The notes under the pieces were generated by a model. The model was not told where the DNA came from, searched no databases, and saw only the letters and a list, made by a program, of their open reading frames with translations. 7,591 nt of DNA, from positions 1 through 7,591 of the forward strand of contig JAGCZE010000371.1 in NCBI GenBank assembly GCA_017960415.1, written 5' to 3'. The position numbers were made by a program, and so were the translations under genes. The stretch is from Lachnospiraceae bacterium (GTDB taxonomy: Bacteria > Bacillota_A > Clostridia > Lachnospirales > Lachnospiraceae). Positions within the stretch are counted from its first letter, which is position 1, and each line of letters starts with the position of its first letter. This document shows positions 1-5,357 of this stretch, piece after piece.

Positions 1-20
1 CTTCCCCTTGAGGGGAAGGC
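1..20. repeat. Palindromic repeat, first copy (cut by window start)
   Basis: This is a short hairpin with arms CTTCCCC (1-7) and GGGGAAG (12-18) around a TTGA loop. It is the same sequence, in the same loop orientation, as the first hairpin of the copy at 47-92, but the second hairpin and the GGATGAGG tail do not follow it. Instead there is a 26-base spacer containing another small inverted repeat, GCTTT (26-30) and AAAGC (35-39). The window start cuts it, so its left end is unknown. Confidence 0.75.
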
Positions 21-46
21 AAAAAGCTTTAAGTAAAGCAAAACAG

Positions 47-92
47 CCTTCCCCTTGAGGGGAAGGTGGCTGCGAAGCAGCCGGATGAGGTG
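47..92 (+). repeat. Two-hairpin intergenic repeat element upstream of potD
   Basis: Two perfect hairpins stand side by side. The first has arms CCTTCCCC (47-54) and GGGGAAGG (59-66) with loop TTGA. The second has arms GGCTGC (68-73) and GCAGCC (77-82) with loop GAA. A GGATGAGGTG tail follows at 83-92. From memory, elements of this shape, with an invariant first hairpin, a compensatory-changing second hairpin and a GGATGAGG tail, recur in intergenic regions of gut Clostridia. Here the element sits directly in front of the potD ribosome binding site, so it is probably part of the potD leader RNA or lies between potD and an upstream gene. Its function is unknown; it could be a non-autonomous mobile repeat or an RNA-processing or stability element. 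Confidence 0.75.
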
Positions 93-105
93 TATCATAA
101 AATTA

Positions 106-114
106 AGAGGAGAG
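106..114 (+). promoter_or_regulatory. Ribosome binding site that fixes the potD start
   Basis: AGAGGAGAG, with core AGGAG at 108-112, lies 7 bases before the ATG at 120. It supports that ATG over an in-frame GTG at 66, which lies inside the repeat element and has no ribosome binding site of its own. Confidence 0.8.
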
Positions 115-119
115 TAAAA

Positions 120-1199
120 ATGAAATCAATTAAAAAAATCGTGGCACTTGTAATGATTGTGGCAATCTGCGCTTCATGCGCAGCATGTTCAAAAGGCAGC
201 GAGGATGCCAAGGAAAAATACGGTTCAACCACTTTGAAGGTATTCATTCCCGGTGAGTACAACTCAGACAATTTCTTCACCGATTTTGAGAAGGAATTCG
301 GCGTAAAGGTCATTGTTGAATACTTTGATTCGAACGAGATGATGTACACCAAGTTCGCTTCGGGCGATTCGTACGATATCCTTGTTCCGTCGGATTACAT
401 GATCGAGAGACTGATCAAAGAAGAGCAGCTCCAGAAGATCGACAAGTCACTGATCCCCAACATGAAGAACCTTACCGAGCAGGTTAAGGGACTTGCCTAT
501 GACGCTGACAACACTTACTCGGTACCTTATTTCTGGGGAACCGTAGGTATTGTGTACAATCACAACAATGTTTCTCTTGACGACCTTAAGGCAAAGGATT
601 GGGATATCCTTAAAGATACCCGCTACAAGGGTAAGGTGTATATGTACGATTCCGAGCGCGACAGCTTCATGATCGCGTTCAAACAGCTCGGATACTCCTG
701 CAACACAGACAACGCCGACGAGATCGATGCTGCTTACAAGTGGCTGATGGAGCTTGATGAGGCTACCGAGCCCGACTATGTTACCGATGAAGTTATCGAC
801 GCGATGATCGGCGGAAGCAAGGATATGGCTATTGTTTACAGCGGCGATGCTGTTACCATTCTCGATGAAAATGAGGATATGAGCTACTTCACACCCGGCT
901 GCGGAACCAATATCTGGTGCGATGCTATGGTAATTCCCGCAAATGCAGCCAATCCCAAGCTTGCTCATGAATTTATCAACTACATGCTCCGTGACGAAGT
1001 CTGCACCGACAATACCATTGCCGTAGGCTACGCTTCTCCGAATGCCAAGGTGCTTGAGGAGATGACCGGTGAAGATGGCGAATATTCCGAGAATGAAGCT
1101 TATCTTCCGAGAAGCTACGACAAGGACGAGATCTTCCATGACAACGAGAAGCTCCGCAAGAAGCTTTCAGAGCTGTGGATCAAGGTAAAGGCAAACTAA
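120..1199 (+). CDS. potD: Polyamine (spermidine/putrescine) ABC transporter substrate-binding lipoprotein, PotD-type
   Basis: This 359-residue protein is the extracytoplasmic receptor that captures polyamines and hands them to a PotABC-type ATP-driven importer. The N-terminus is a lipoprotein signal: charged residues (KSIKK), a hydrophobic stretch at about 7-18, then closely spaced cysteines. Cleavage before C23 (CAAC) is most likely, C20 being the alternative, so the protein should be lipid-anchored to the outer face of the membrane. Family hallmarks follow in order: an ASGDSYDILVPSDY segment (about 80-93), VPYFWGTVGIVYN (about 135-147), DSERDSF (about 177-183, the region holding acidic ligand residues in E. 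coli PotD), and IWCDAMVIPANA (about 265-276), whose Trp and Asp match the E. coli W255/D257 site. The C-terminus ELWIKVKA is also typical, and the length is normal. In Firmicutes potD usually closes a potABCD operon, but the upstream genes lie outside the window. The exact polyamine cannot be told from sequence. No terminator separates it from the tetR gene 31 bases downstream. Confidence 0.92.
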   Translation: MKSIKKIVALVMIVAICASCAACSKGSEDAKEKYGSTTLKVFIPGEYNSDNFFTDFEKEFGVKVIVEYFDSNEMMYTKFASGDSYDILVPSDYMIERLIKEEQLQKIDKSLIPNMKNLTEQVKGLAYDADNTYSVPYFWGTVGIVYNHNNVSLDDLKAKDWDILKDTRYKGKVYMYDSERDSFMIAFKQLGYSCNTDNADEIDAAYKWLMELDEATEPDYVTDEVIDAMIGGSKDMAIVYSGDAVTILDENEDMSYFTPGCGTNIWCDAMVIPANAANPKLAHEFINYMLRDEVCTDNTIAVGYASPNAKVLEEMTGEDGEYSENEAYLPRSYDKDEIFHDNEKLRKKLSELWIKVKAN

Positions 1200-1230
1200 A
1201 GTTTCAGACGGTGTAGTATTTGAGGTTTCT

Positions 1231-2178
1231 ATGAGTGCAAAAGAAACTAAAGAAAAGATCTTAAAATGTACCACTGAGCTGATCCTGGAGCGCGGCGGCG
1301 ATATATCGAATGTTACGATCCGTACGATTGCCGCCCGTGCCGGGATCGGAGTGGGACTGACCAATCATTATTTCGAATCGAAAGAGCAGCTGGTCGAGGA
1401 GTGCATCGAGAGCGTATTTGCGGAACTGTTTGAGATGCTCACCGGCGAGGACAGAAACGGAGCCGGGCAGGACAGCTTGGATGAGCCGGGTGCTTCACAA
1501 GACAGATTGGCTGAAGGAAAGCAGGATAGTCCGAGTGCTTCGCAAGGCGCTTTGCCCGAGGGGAAACGGATGTGCGAAGTGAGCGTTCCGTCAGCGTCCG
1601 TTCCCGAAGATATCGATGTTGACAATGAATTGCTCAGCGGACTGTTGGGAGATGATCCCGGTGCGCTTGATCCGGAACTTGATAATGAGCTGATAAACGG
1701 GTTGTATGTTTCGGATGAAAATGAAGGCAGACCCGAAGAAAATGACAATCAGACCGTAAATACCTTTGAGATAAATGAAGACAGCCGATCAGACGAGGCA
1801 ACCCGCAGGATCGCCGGCCTGGTTCTCGATTTCCTGATCAGGAACGAAGCAATAGCGAAGGCCGCACTTGTTCGTGATGCGCAGAATCCGCTGAATACAG
1901 ACTATACGGCAAGACTCACCGATGCATTTGCCTATGCGATGGTTGACAAGAAAAAGCTCGACGAGATCGAGAATAACGACCGTATGACCGACCGCATGAA
2001 AGAGCAGTTCAAGGAGCACATAATCAATGATCAGAAGCTGAAGGCTTTCATGATCATGTCTTCGGTCAAGGAAGCCCTAATAAGGCGCGAAGTCCTGAAA
2101 ACAAGCATGGATATTGATCTGCAGGACGATGAACAGCGCGGCAGATACGTAGATTCACTGATGGAGCTGCTGTATTGA
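1231..2178 (+). CDS. TetR/AcrR-type transcriptional regulator with long acidic low-complexity insert
   Basis: This is a 315-residue predicted repressor. Residues 1-72 form a standard TetR DNA-binding domain: a first helix with KEKILKCTTELILERGG, then the helix-turn-helix VTIRTIAARAGIGVGLTNHYFESKEQL (about 28-54). A normal TetR protein (about 190-220 residues) would continue directly into the ligand and dimerisation domain. Here residues 73-188 are instead a hydrophilic, Asp/Glu/Ser/Gly/Pro-rich stretch with internal repeats (PGASQDRLAEGK at 86-97 against PSASQGALPEGK at 101-112; DNELLSGLL at 131-139 against DNELINGLY at 151-159). A helical C-terminal domain resumes at about 189-315. A weak GAGG at 1222-1225 lies 5 bases before the ATG. 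The frame is open throughout and the helices on both sides look intact, so I treat it as a functional gene. The tight spacing to potD suggests co-transcription and possibly control of polyamine uptake; that role is inference, and the ligand is unknown. Confidence 0.85.
   Translation: MSAKETKEKILKCTTELILERGGDISNVTIRTIAARAGIGVGLTNHYFESKEQLVEECIESVFAELFEMLTGEDRNGAGQDSLDEPGASQDRLAEGKQDSPSASQGALPEGKRMCEVSVPSASVPEDIDVDNELLSGLLGDDPGALDPELDNELINGLYVSDENEGRPEENDNQTVNTFEINEDSRSDEATRRIAGLVLDFLIRNEAIAKAALVRDAQNPLNTDYTARLTDAFAYAMVDKKKLDEIENNDRMTDRMKEQFKEHIINDQKLKAFMIMSSVKEALIRREVLKTSMDIDLQDDEQRGRYVDSLMELLY
1486..1569 (+). repeat. Degenerate 45-base tandem repeat inside the TetR gene
   Basis: Bases 1486-1524 and 1531-1569 align over 39 positions without gaps, with 27 identities by hand count, at a period of 45 bases (15 codons). 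They encode PGASQDRLAEGKQ and PSASQGALPEGKR. A shorter third relative, GAGQDSLDE, lies just upstream (residues 77-85). The pattern indicates that the linker grew by in-frame duplication followed by divergence. Confidence 0.65.
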
Positions 2179-2187
2179 TAAATTGGC

Positions 2188-2457
2188 TTACAACCCCATT
2201 TTCCTCATACGGCCTTCAATCCTTGTATAAAGATTGTTCTTTGAATTGTCAGTCTTCAACAGATATGCAGTCTCTTCTCCTCTGAACCAGGTTTTTGCGA
2301 ACATACCGTCTGTGCCAACATCCGGTATCAGAATGTCCTTTTGAACGCTAGTGGACAGACCGAGTATTGATACGATATAGGAGTACCTGAGCGATATGCG
2401 CAGGTTTGGGAAAGCTAAGAGCGTGTTGTAAAACTTCGTCGGTTTGCTAAAGACCAA
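2188..2457 (-). pseudogene. Possible remnant of a HipA-like kinase gene
   Basis: An open frame of about 89 codons ends in TAA 9 bases past the end of the convergent tetR gene. Its second half reads like a natural protein: IPDVGTDGMFAKTWFRG followed by ETAYLLKTDNSKNN. This resembles the N-terminal lobe of HipA-like Ser/Thr kinases, where a G-x-x-x-K-x-W segment is followed by Y-L-L-K with the ATP-binding lysine. The remaining kinase (the Glu helix, catalytic loop and DFG-like segment) is absent because tetR begins there, and the first 35 or so codons have only a TTG start and no ribosome binding site. I therefore read it as a fragment truncated at both ends. It runs in the same direction as rloAB, beginning 64 bases after the rloB stop, but lacks translation signals. 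The family assignment is from motif memory only; it could also be an unrelated or chance open frame. Confidence 0.35.
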
Positions 2458-2484
2458 AATCCGAAGAAAAGAAATTGTAAAATA

Positions 2485-2522
2485 CCTTAACCATCATTAT
2501 TAGCGGTGGTTAGGACTTTTTT
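2485..2522. terminator. Hairpin terminator between convergent tetR and rloB
   Basis: Arms CCTTAACCA (2485-2493) and TGGTTAGG (2507-2514) pair with one bulged T (2487) around a 13-base loop. On the plus strand the stem is followed by TTTTTT (2517-2522), which would stop transcription from the potD-tetR side. On the minus strand it follows the rloB stop by a few bases and is trailed by TATTTTAC, a weaker U-tract. A shared bidirectional terminator is the likely reading. The stem is A/T-containing and modest in stability. Confidence 0.55.
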
Positions 2523-3394
2523 CATTTCTTATCAAAAGATTGCATTTCCCTTATGAGTTTCCAAATATTGCATCCTATATCCGTTATCAAAGATTCGTTA
2601 TCACTTTTAAACTTGGAGGCTCTTATAATCGCTTCTTCTATATGGGGAAGATACTTTTCTTTAAAAGCTAACCCTTTTTTCCCATGATGAGCTTTGAGAG
2701 ATAATTCATTGCTTACGTAGGTATGAGCATTTGATATCTTTTTGTTTTCGCGTATCAAATCAAGTCGATCTGAATATTCTTCATAAACATCGGAAAAATG
2801 GAGTAATAACCAAAATTCAAAACAAGGGTTTGTAATAAAGCAGCGGTAATTGCTCTCATTGCAATATTGAAGAATAAAACGCATCTCTTCTGAAGAATGA
2901 GAGCCGGCATCCCGATCGATTAAAATACAGAATTTATCAAAATCGTTGTTATATTTTGAAAGATATTTTCTGTATGCCAAATCATAACCAGTTTTTCTTA
3001 AAGCAAGTTCAAATTCATTTCGTTCTTTTGAACTGATAGATTTTGGAGCTTCAAGATAGAGTTGGATAAAATCTGGGGTGAAGTTATTTTTGATTTCATC
3101 TGGTATATCGAGAAAAATATCATCCCCTGTTTCACGAAGGTTTAGATATTCTTCGAGTAGTTCTATTACTTGATCGGGGGCGCTGTATCCATCTTTTGTT
3201 TTTCTTCTGAGAACCTCGATATTAACAAGGGAATTAATTCCTAACTCTGCTCTATAATCCGACAATCCTCGAAGATACTCCACCTCTGTTGCTACACCTT
3301 CAACAGAGATGAAATAAATCTTCTTGGGTGCTATTTGTTCATTTGGTGTTTCACGATCGTATGTTTGTGAAGATAGACGGTATTTATTAGCCAT
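2522..3394 (-). CDS. rloB: RloB-family TOPRIM-like protein, probable defence effector (AbiLii-like)
   Basis: This 290-residue protein has the three signatures of the RloB family. They are an N-terminal beta-strand with an acidic motif, KKIYFISVEGVATEVEYLRGL (about 24-44, acidic residues E32 and E37); an aspartate motif CILIDRDAGSH (about 156-166, D160-R161-D162); and the diagnostic TNPCFEFWLLLHF (about 188-200). This is the acidic arrangement of a TOPRIM fold, so a nuclease role requiring Mg2+ is plausible but is inference. About 70 residues (85-155) separate the first two motifs, more than I expect for a compact RloB. The start is firm: GGAGG at 3401-3405, inside the end of rloA, lies 6 bases before the ATG, and the first 8 bases overlap the end of rloA (ATGGCTAA), implying coupled translation and a fixed protein ratio. 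With the ATPase it forms the RloA/RloB pair, related to AbiL. The gene is AT-rich compared with its neighbours. Confidence 0.85.
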   Translation of the reverse strand: MANKYRLSSQTYDRETPNEQIAPKKIYFISVEGVATEVEYLRGLSDYRAELGINSLVNIEVLRRKTKDGYSAPDQVIELLEEYLNLRETGDDIFLDIPDEIKNNFTPDFIQLYLEAPKSISSKERNEFELALRKTGYDLAYRKYLSKYNNDFDKFCILIDRDAGSHSSEEMRFILQYCNESNYRCFITNPCFEFWLLLHFSDVYEEYSDRLDLIRENKKISNAHTYVSNELSLKAHHGKKGLAFKEKYLPHIEEAIIRASKFKSDNESLITDIGCNIWKLIREMQSFDKK

Positions 3395-4757
3395 TTATTA
3401 CCTCCAGTTCATGCTTTTTCTGAAACTGAGGAACGGCTCCGTATTTCCCGAGAAGATAATCATTATTCACTTTTTGGTCGAATCTTGCCCTATACTTGTT
3501 GAGCGAATAAAGACACGAACTATGATCCTTGAGTCTTTCTACGAACCATATTTCATCCTGCCTGAACAAATCGAGGTCCATAATGTTGTCATCGTGAGTG
3601 GTAGCAATAATCTGGCAATTATTTCCTTCTGTTTTTTCAAAAAAGATTTCAAAAAATTTTCTGACCAGAGATGTGTGAAGACTACGGTCAATCTCATCTA
3701 TTAAGATAACATGATTGCTACCAGGCTCATGAAGAAGTGGAATAAAATCAAACAAACGTCTAGTACCATCAGATTCATCCGTCAGTTCAAATGGATCATC
3801 AGGGTTTCCATGATCCAACATGAGTTTGTTATATACAATATTTCCTGTTTCGTCTTTTTTTAAGGTCACAAGTTGGTTATTGATTCTTATGTCAAAAGGA
3901 TGCTGTCCTGCCGCATTTGATATCTGAACCTTTAGTTTCTCGGCATCACCGTGAGGAATATTTTCAAAAAGTTTGTCCAGATCCATGTTTCTGCGCTGTG
4001 ATTTCAACTCGTCAATTCCGGTGTCAAAGTATTGAAGGACATTTCTGAAGAAATCTCTTTGCGAATCATTTGCCATATCATTGATACGGATATATTTCGT
4101 TTCCGGAAATAGGATTAAAATGTTTGTAAACCATTCATATACAGAAACGATTTCATTTAAAAGAGCATCATTATGGCTTCCACGAGTGGCAAGATCTGAA
4201 AGCATAGTTTTTTTTCTAAGCGCATCGGATATGTTTTCGCTAAAGTCTTCAAAATAAATTCTGATACGTTCCGAATTCTTAAATTGTTTGGTCGTAATAT
4301 CTGTTTCAACGGTGCTTTTTCCTTCGTCATCTGTATTTCTATCAAATATGACAAATTCATTCTTGTTTCTATCAATTCTTACTAGCCATTCTGATATGAT
4401 TTCTGCTTTAGAATATGAAAGAGCAATACCATAAGAATATTCTTGCTCACCAGCTATGAGCTGGTACTGGAATGTTCCAGGAGTGGCATATGTTTCGGAA
4501 GAAATTCGAAAATTCATCTTGCTAAGATTAGCGCTATCCACGCCATTTAATATGATATTTTTTGAAAAATCTACAGCCTTGATAAGATTGCTTTTTCCCC
4601 CTGCGTTTGCACCATAGATAAGGGCACTCTTCAGAACTTTCCTCCCACCTATTTCATATACATGGTTTTTATGGCGAGCAATCTTTGATGGCTTAAAGGA
4701 AATAGATTGAGTTGAATTAAAGGAACGGAAATTTGAGACAGAAAAACCTATTAACAT
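3387..4757 (-). CDS. rloA: RloA-type AAA/ABC-like ATPase of a probable phage-defence pair (AbiLi-like)
   Basis: This 456-residue ATPase is of the AAA15/OLD-like group, with an SMC/ABC-type nucleotide fold. It opens MLIGFSVSNFRSF, the usual first strand of this family. Walker A is GANAGGKS (49-56, catalytic K55). An ABC-like signature ESDGTRRLF lies at about 328-336, Walker B VILIDEID at about 350-357 (D354, E355), and the H-switch ATTHD at about 385-389 (H388). The C-terminus has the family's LGKYGAVPQF (about 436-445). All catalytic positions are present, so it should be active. I chose the ATG at 4757 over an in-frame GTG at 4766 because the ribosome binding site AGAAGGTG (4764-4771) is 6 bases from the ATG but overlaps the GTG. 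In related pairs (AbiLi/AbiLii; AriA/AriB of PARIS by analogy) the ATPase senses infection and controls a partner effector. That role here is inferred from pairing, not shown. Confidence 0.9.
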   Translation of the reverse strand: MLIGFSVSNFRSFNSTQSISFKPSKIARHKNHVYEIGGRKVLKSALIYGANAGGKSNLIKAVDFSKNIILNGVDSANLSKMNFRISSETYATPGTFQYQLIAGEQEYSYGIALSYSKAEIISEWLVRIDRNKNEFVIFDRNTDDEGKSTVETDITTKQFKNSERIRIYFEDFSENISDALRKKTMLSDLATRGSHNDALLNEIVSVYEWFTNILILFPETKYIRINDMANDSQRDFFRNVLQYFDTGIDELKSQRRNMDLDKLFENIPHGDAEKLKVQISNAAGQHPFDIRINNQLVTLKKDETGNIVYNKLMLDHGNPDDPFELTDESDGTRRLFDFIPLLHEPGSNHVILIDEIDRSLHTSLVRKFFEIFFEKTEGNNCQIIATTHDDNIMDLDLFRQDEIWFVERLKDHSSCLYSLNKYRARFDQKVNNDYLLGKYGAVPQFQKKHELEVING

Positions 4758-4763
4758 AGTTTT

Positions 4764-4771
4764 CACCTTCT
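4764..4771 (-). promoter_or_regulatory. Ribosome binding site that fixes the rloA start
   Basis: On the minus strand AGAAGGTG is separated from ATG (4757) by 6 bases. The alternative GTG codon (4764-4766) lies within this site, so it cannot be its initiation codon. Confidence 0.75.
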
Positions 4772-4854
4772 TTTTATGAATTCTGATTTTGTAAAGCTTA
4801 CTATACTGGATTATATATCAGTCAGAAAAATAATATGTTTAATATATAGATATT

Positions 4855-4883
4855 ATTATATTGTGAAAATATCACAATGTCAA
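4855..4883 (-). promoter_or_regulatory. Perfect-consensus sigma-A promoter of rloAB
   Basis: On the minus strand TTGACA (4883-4878) and TATAAT (4860-4855) match both vegetative consensus boxes at all 12 positions and are separated by exactly 17 bp, the optimal spacing. Transcription should begin near 4848, giving an AT-rich leader of about 90 bases before rloA. A second TATAAT in the leader (4815-4810) has no good -35 at the right distance. The spacer carries the inverted repeat described separately. Confidence 0.85.
4861..4877. promoter_or_regulatory. 17-bp inverted-repeat operator filling the rloAB promoter spacer
   Basis: TTGTGA (4861-4866) and TCACAA (4872-4877) form a perfect 6-bp inverted repeat around 5 bases. 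It begins immediately after the -10 box and ends immediately before the -35 box, so a dimeric protein bound there would block RNA polymerase. The half-sites resemble those of a Rex box (TTGTGAA, 4 bases, TTCACAA; 18 bp) and of CRP-type sites (TGTGA, 6 bases, TCACA), but the centre is one base pair shorter than either, so I do not assign a regulator. Confidence 0.7.
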
Positions 4884-4889
4884 GAGAAA

Positions 4890-5201
4890 TTAAAAGCAAA
4901 ATACTCTAAACTGGATGTTAAAATGTAAATTATTCACATATAAAGTGTGGCACACCGCCTTAATGACACTTGCTATAAAGGCCTCGGATGCAGAGGCATC
5001 CAGCTCTATAGTGACATCGCCGAAGCGGATCTTAGCTGACGGACTGGTTGTGTCAGGTGTACAACTTGTGCTACTTGCAACACTTTCCTGACACGACATG
5101 GGCGCTGGGGTACATTCGGTAACAGAGGGTTCGGGAAGAGACAGTGGAACAATATCTGGAAGGACCTGAATGATCAGCTCATTCTTCAGCTTGCGTTTGG
5201 A
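4890..5201 (-). pseudogene. Decayed fragment resembling IS66-family accessory protein TnpA
   Basis: Minus-strand reading from 5201 to the stop at 4890-4892 is open. It contains KRKLKNELI, then VLPDIVPLSLPEPS, then a Ser/Thr/Pro linker, and then IRFGDVTIELDASASEA with FIASVIKAV (4953-5033). This order of a basic helix, a 'VPL-LPE' segment, a variable linker and a terminal beta-hairpin with 'G-x-x-I-E-L' plus helix is what I recognise as the C-terminal half of the IS66-type accessory protein TnpA. A stop at 5202-5204 interrupts the same frame at the end of what looks like the preceding helix, there is no DNA-binding N-terminus, and neither tnpB nor the DDE transposase gene follows. The last 20 or so codons (CHTLYVNN onward) are probably not original. 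No terminal inverted repeats were found. Family recognition is from memory of motifs. Confidence 0.5.
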
Positions 5202-5240
5202 TTATCGATTGTGGCAATCATAGGACGGAAAAGAACCTAA

Positions 5241-5284
5241 AACGTCATTCAGAATATAATTGTTTCGACAAAAAATAAATTTTT
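5241..5284. other. Short AT-rich spacer before the carB terminator
   Basis: I see no gene or convincing promoter here. It contains A- and T-rich runs just left of the terminator stem, which could serve as a U-tract if the hairpin were read from the minus strand. Confidence 0.4.
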
Positions 5285-5318
5285 ATGCCCCGGTTGCTAT
5301 TGAATCGGGGCATTTTTT
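5285..5318 (+). terminator. Rho-independent terminator upstream of carB
   Basis: Arms ATGCCCCG (5285-5292) and CGGGGCAT (5306-5313) form a perfect 8-bp GC-rich stem with a 13-base loop, and a T-run (5313-5318) follows. It would end plus-strand transcription entering from the left, only 45 bases before the carB start. With no plus-strand gene immediately upstream, it may be the leftover terminator of a displaced gene or, less likely, an attenuator of carB. I see no antiterminator structure. Confidence 0.8.
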
Positions 5319-5328
5319 ATGCTACTAT
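5300..5328 (+). promoter_or_regulatory. Candidate carB promoter overlapping the terminator
   Basis: TTGAAT (5300-5305) and TACTAT (5323-5328) are 17 bp apart and each matches 4 of 6 consensus positions. Transcription would begin near 5335, leaving a leader of under 30 bases ending in the AGGAGG ribosome binding site. The -35 box would lie in the loop of the terminator hairpin. It is a modest match and is proposed mainly because carB needs a promoter downstream of the terminator. Confidence 0.35.
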
Positions 5329-5351
5329 CTCATGTTAAGAACAAAAAAAAC

Positions 5352-5357
5352 AGGAGG
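5352..5357 (+). promoter_or_regulatory. carB ribosome binding site
   Basis: A full-consensus AGGAGG stands 5 bases before the ATG at 5363 and fixes the carB start. Confidence 0.85.

Noticed and set aside
66..119. GTG-initiated N-terminal extension of PotD
   Set aside because: It is translated from the repeat element, has no ribosome binding site, and would place 18 hydrophilic residues ahead of a clear lipoprotein signal; the ATG at 120 has a good ribosome binding site.
447..1139. 230-codon open frame antisense to potD
   Set aside because: It mirrors the strongly supported potD frame, has no ribosome binding site and resembles no family; such antisense frames arise from codon bias.
1368..1748. 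Ser/Pro-rich open frame antisense to the TetR linker
   Set aside because: It is a complementary image of the low-complexity Asp/Glu/Ser linker and has no independent support.
3324..3704. Plus-strand open frame across the rloA/rloB junction
   Set aside because: It is antisense to two confidently identified genes and lacks a ribosome binding site and family features.
4758..4766. GTG start three codons upstream for RloA
   Set aside because: The GTG lies within the ribosome binding site; the ATG at 4757 has correct spacing and gives the family's usual N-terminus.
4805..4822. Imperfect palindrome ACTG...CAGT in the rloA leader with a second TATAAT
   Set aside because: Three central mismatched pairs and no matching -35 box; too weak in AT-rich sequence to call an operator or promoter.
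4861..4877. A true CRP or Rex binding site
   Set aside because: The half-sites are similar, but the centre is one base pair shorter than either consensus, so the symmetry axis would be shifted; kept only as an unassigned operator.
5100..5240. Plus-strand reading ending in a hydrophobic stretch plus GRKRT, resembling a membrane-anchored protein tail
   Set aside because: It is codon-aligned antisense to the IS66-like fragment, whose reading is more natural, and it has no start or upstream domain.
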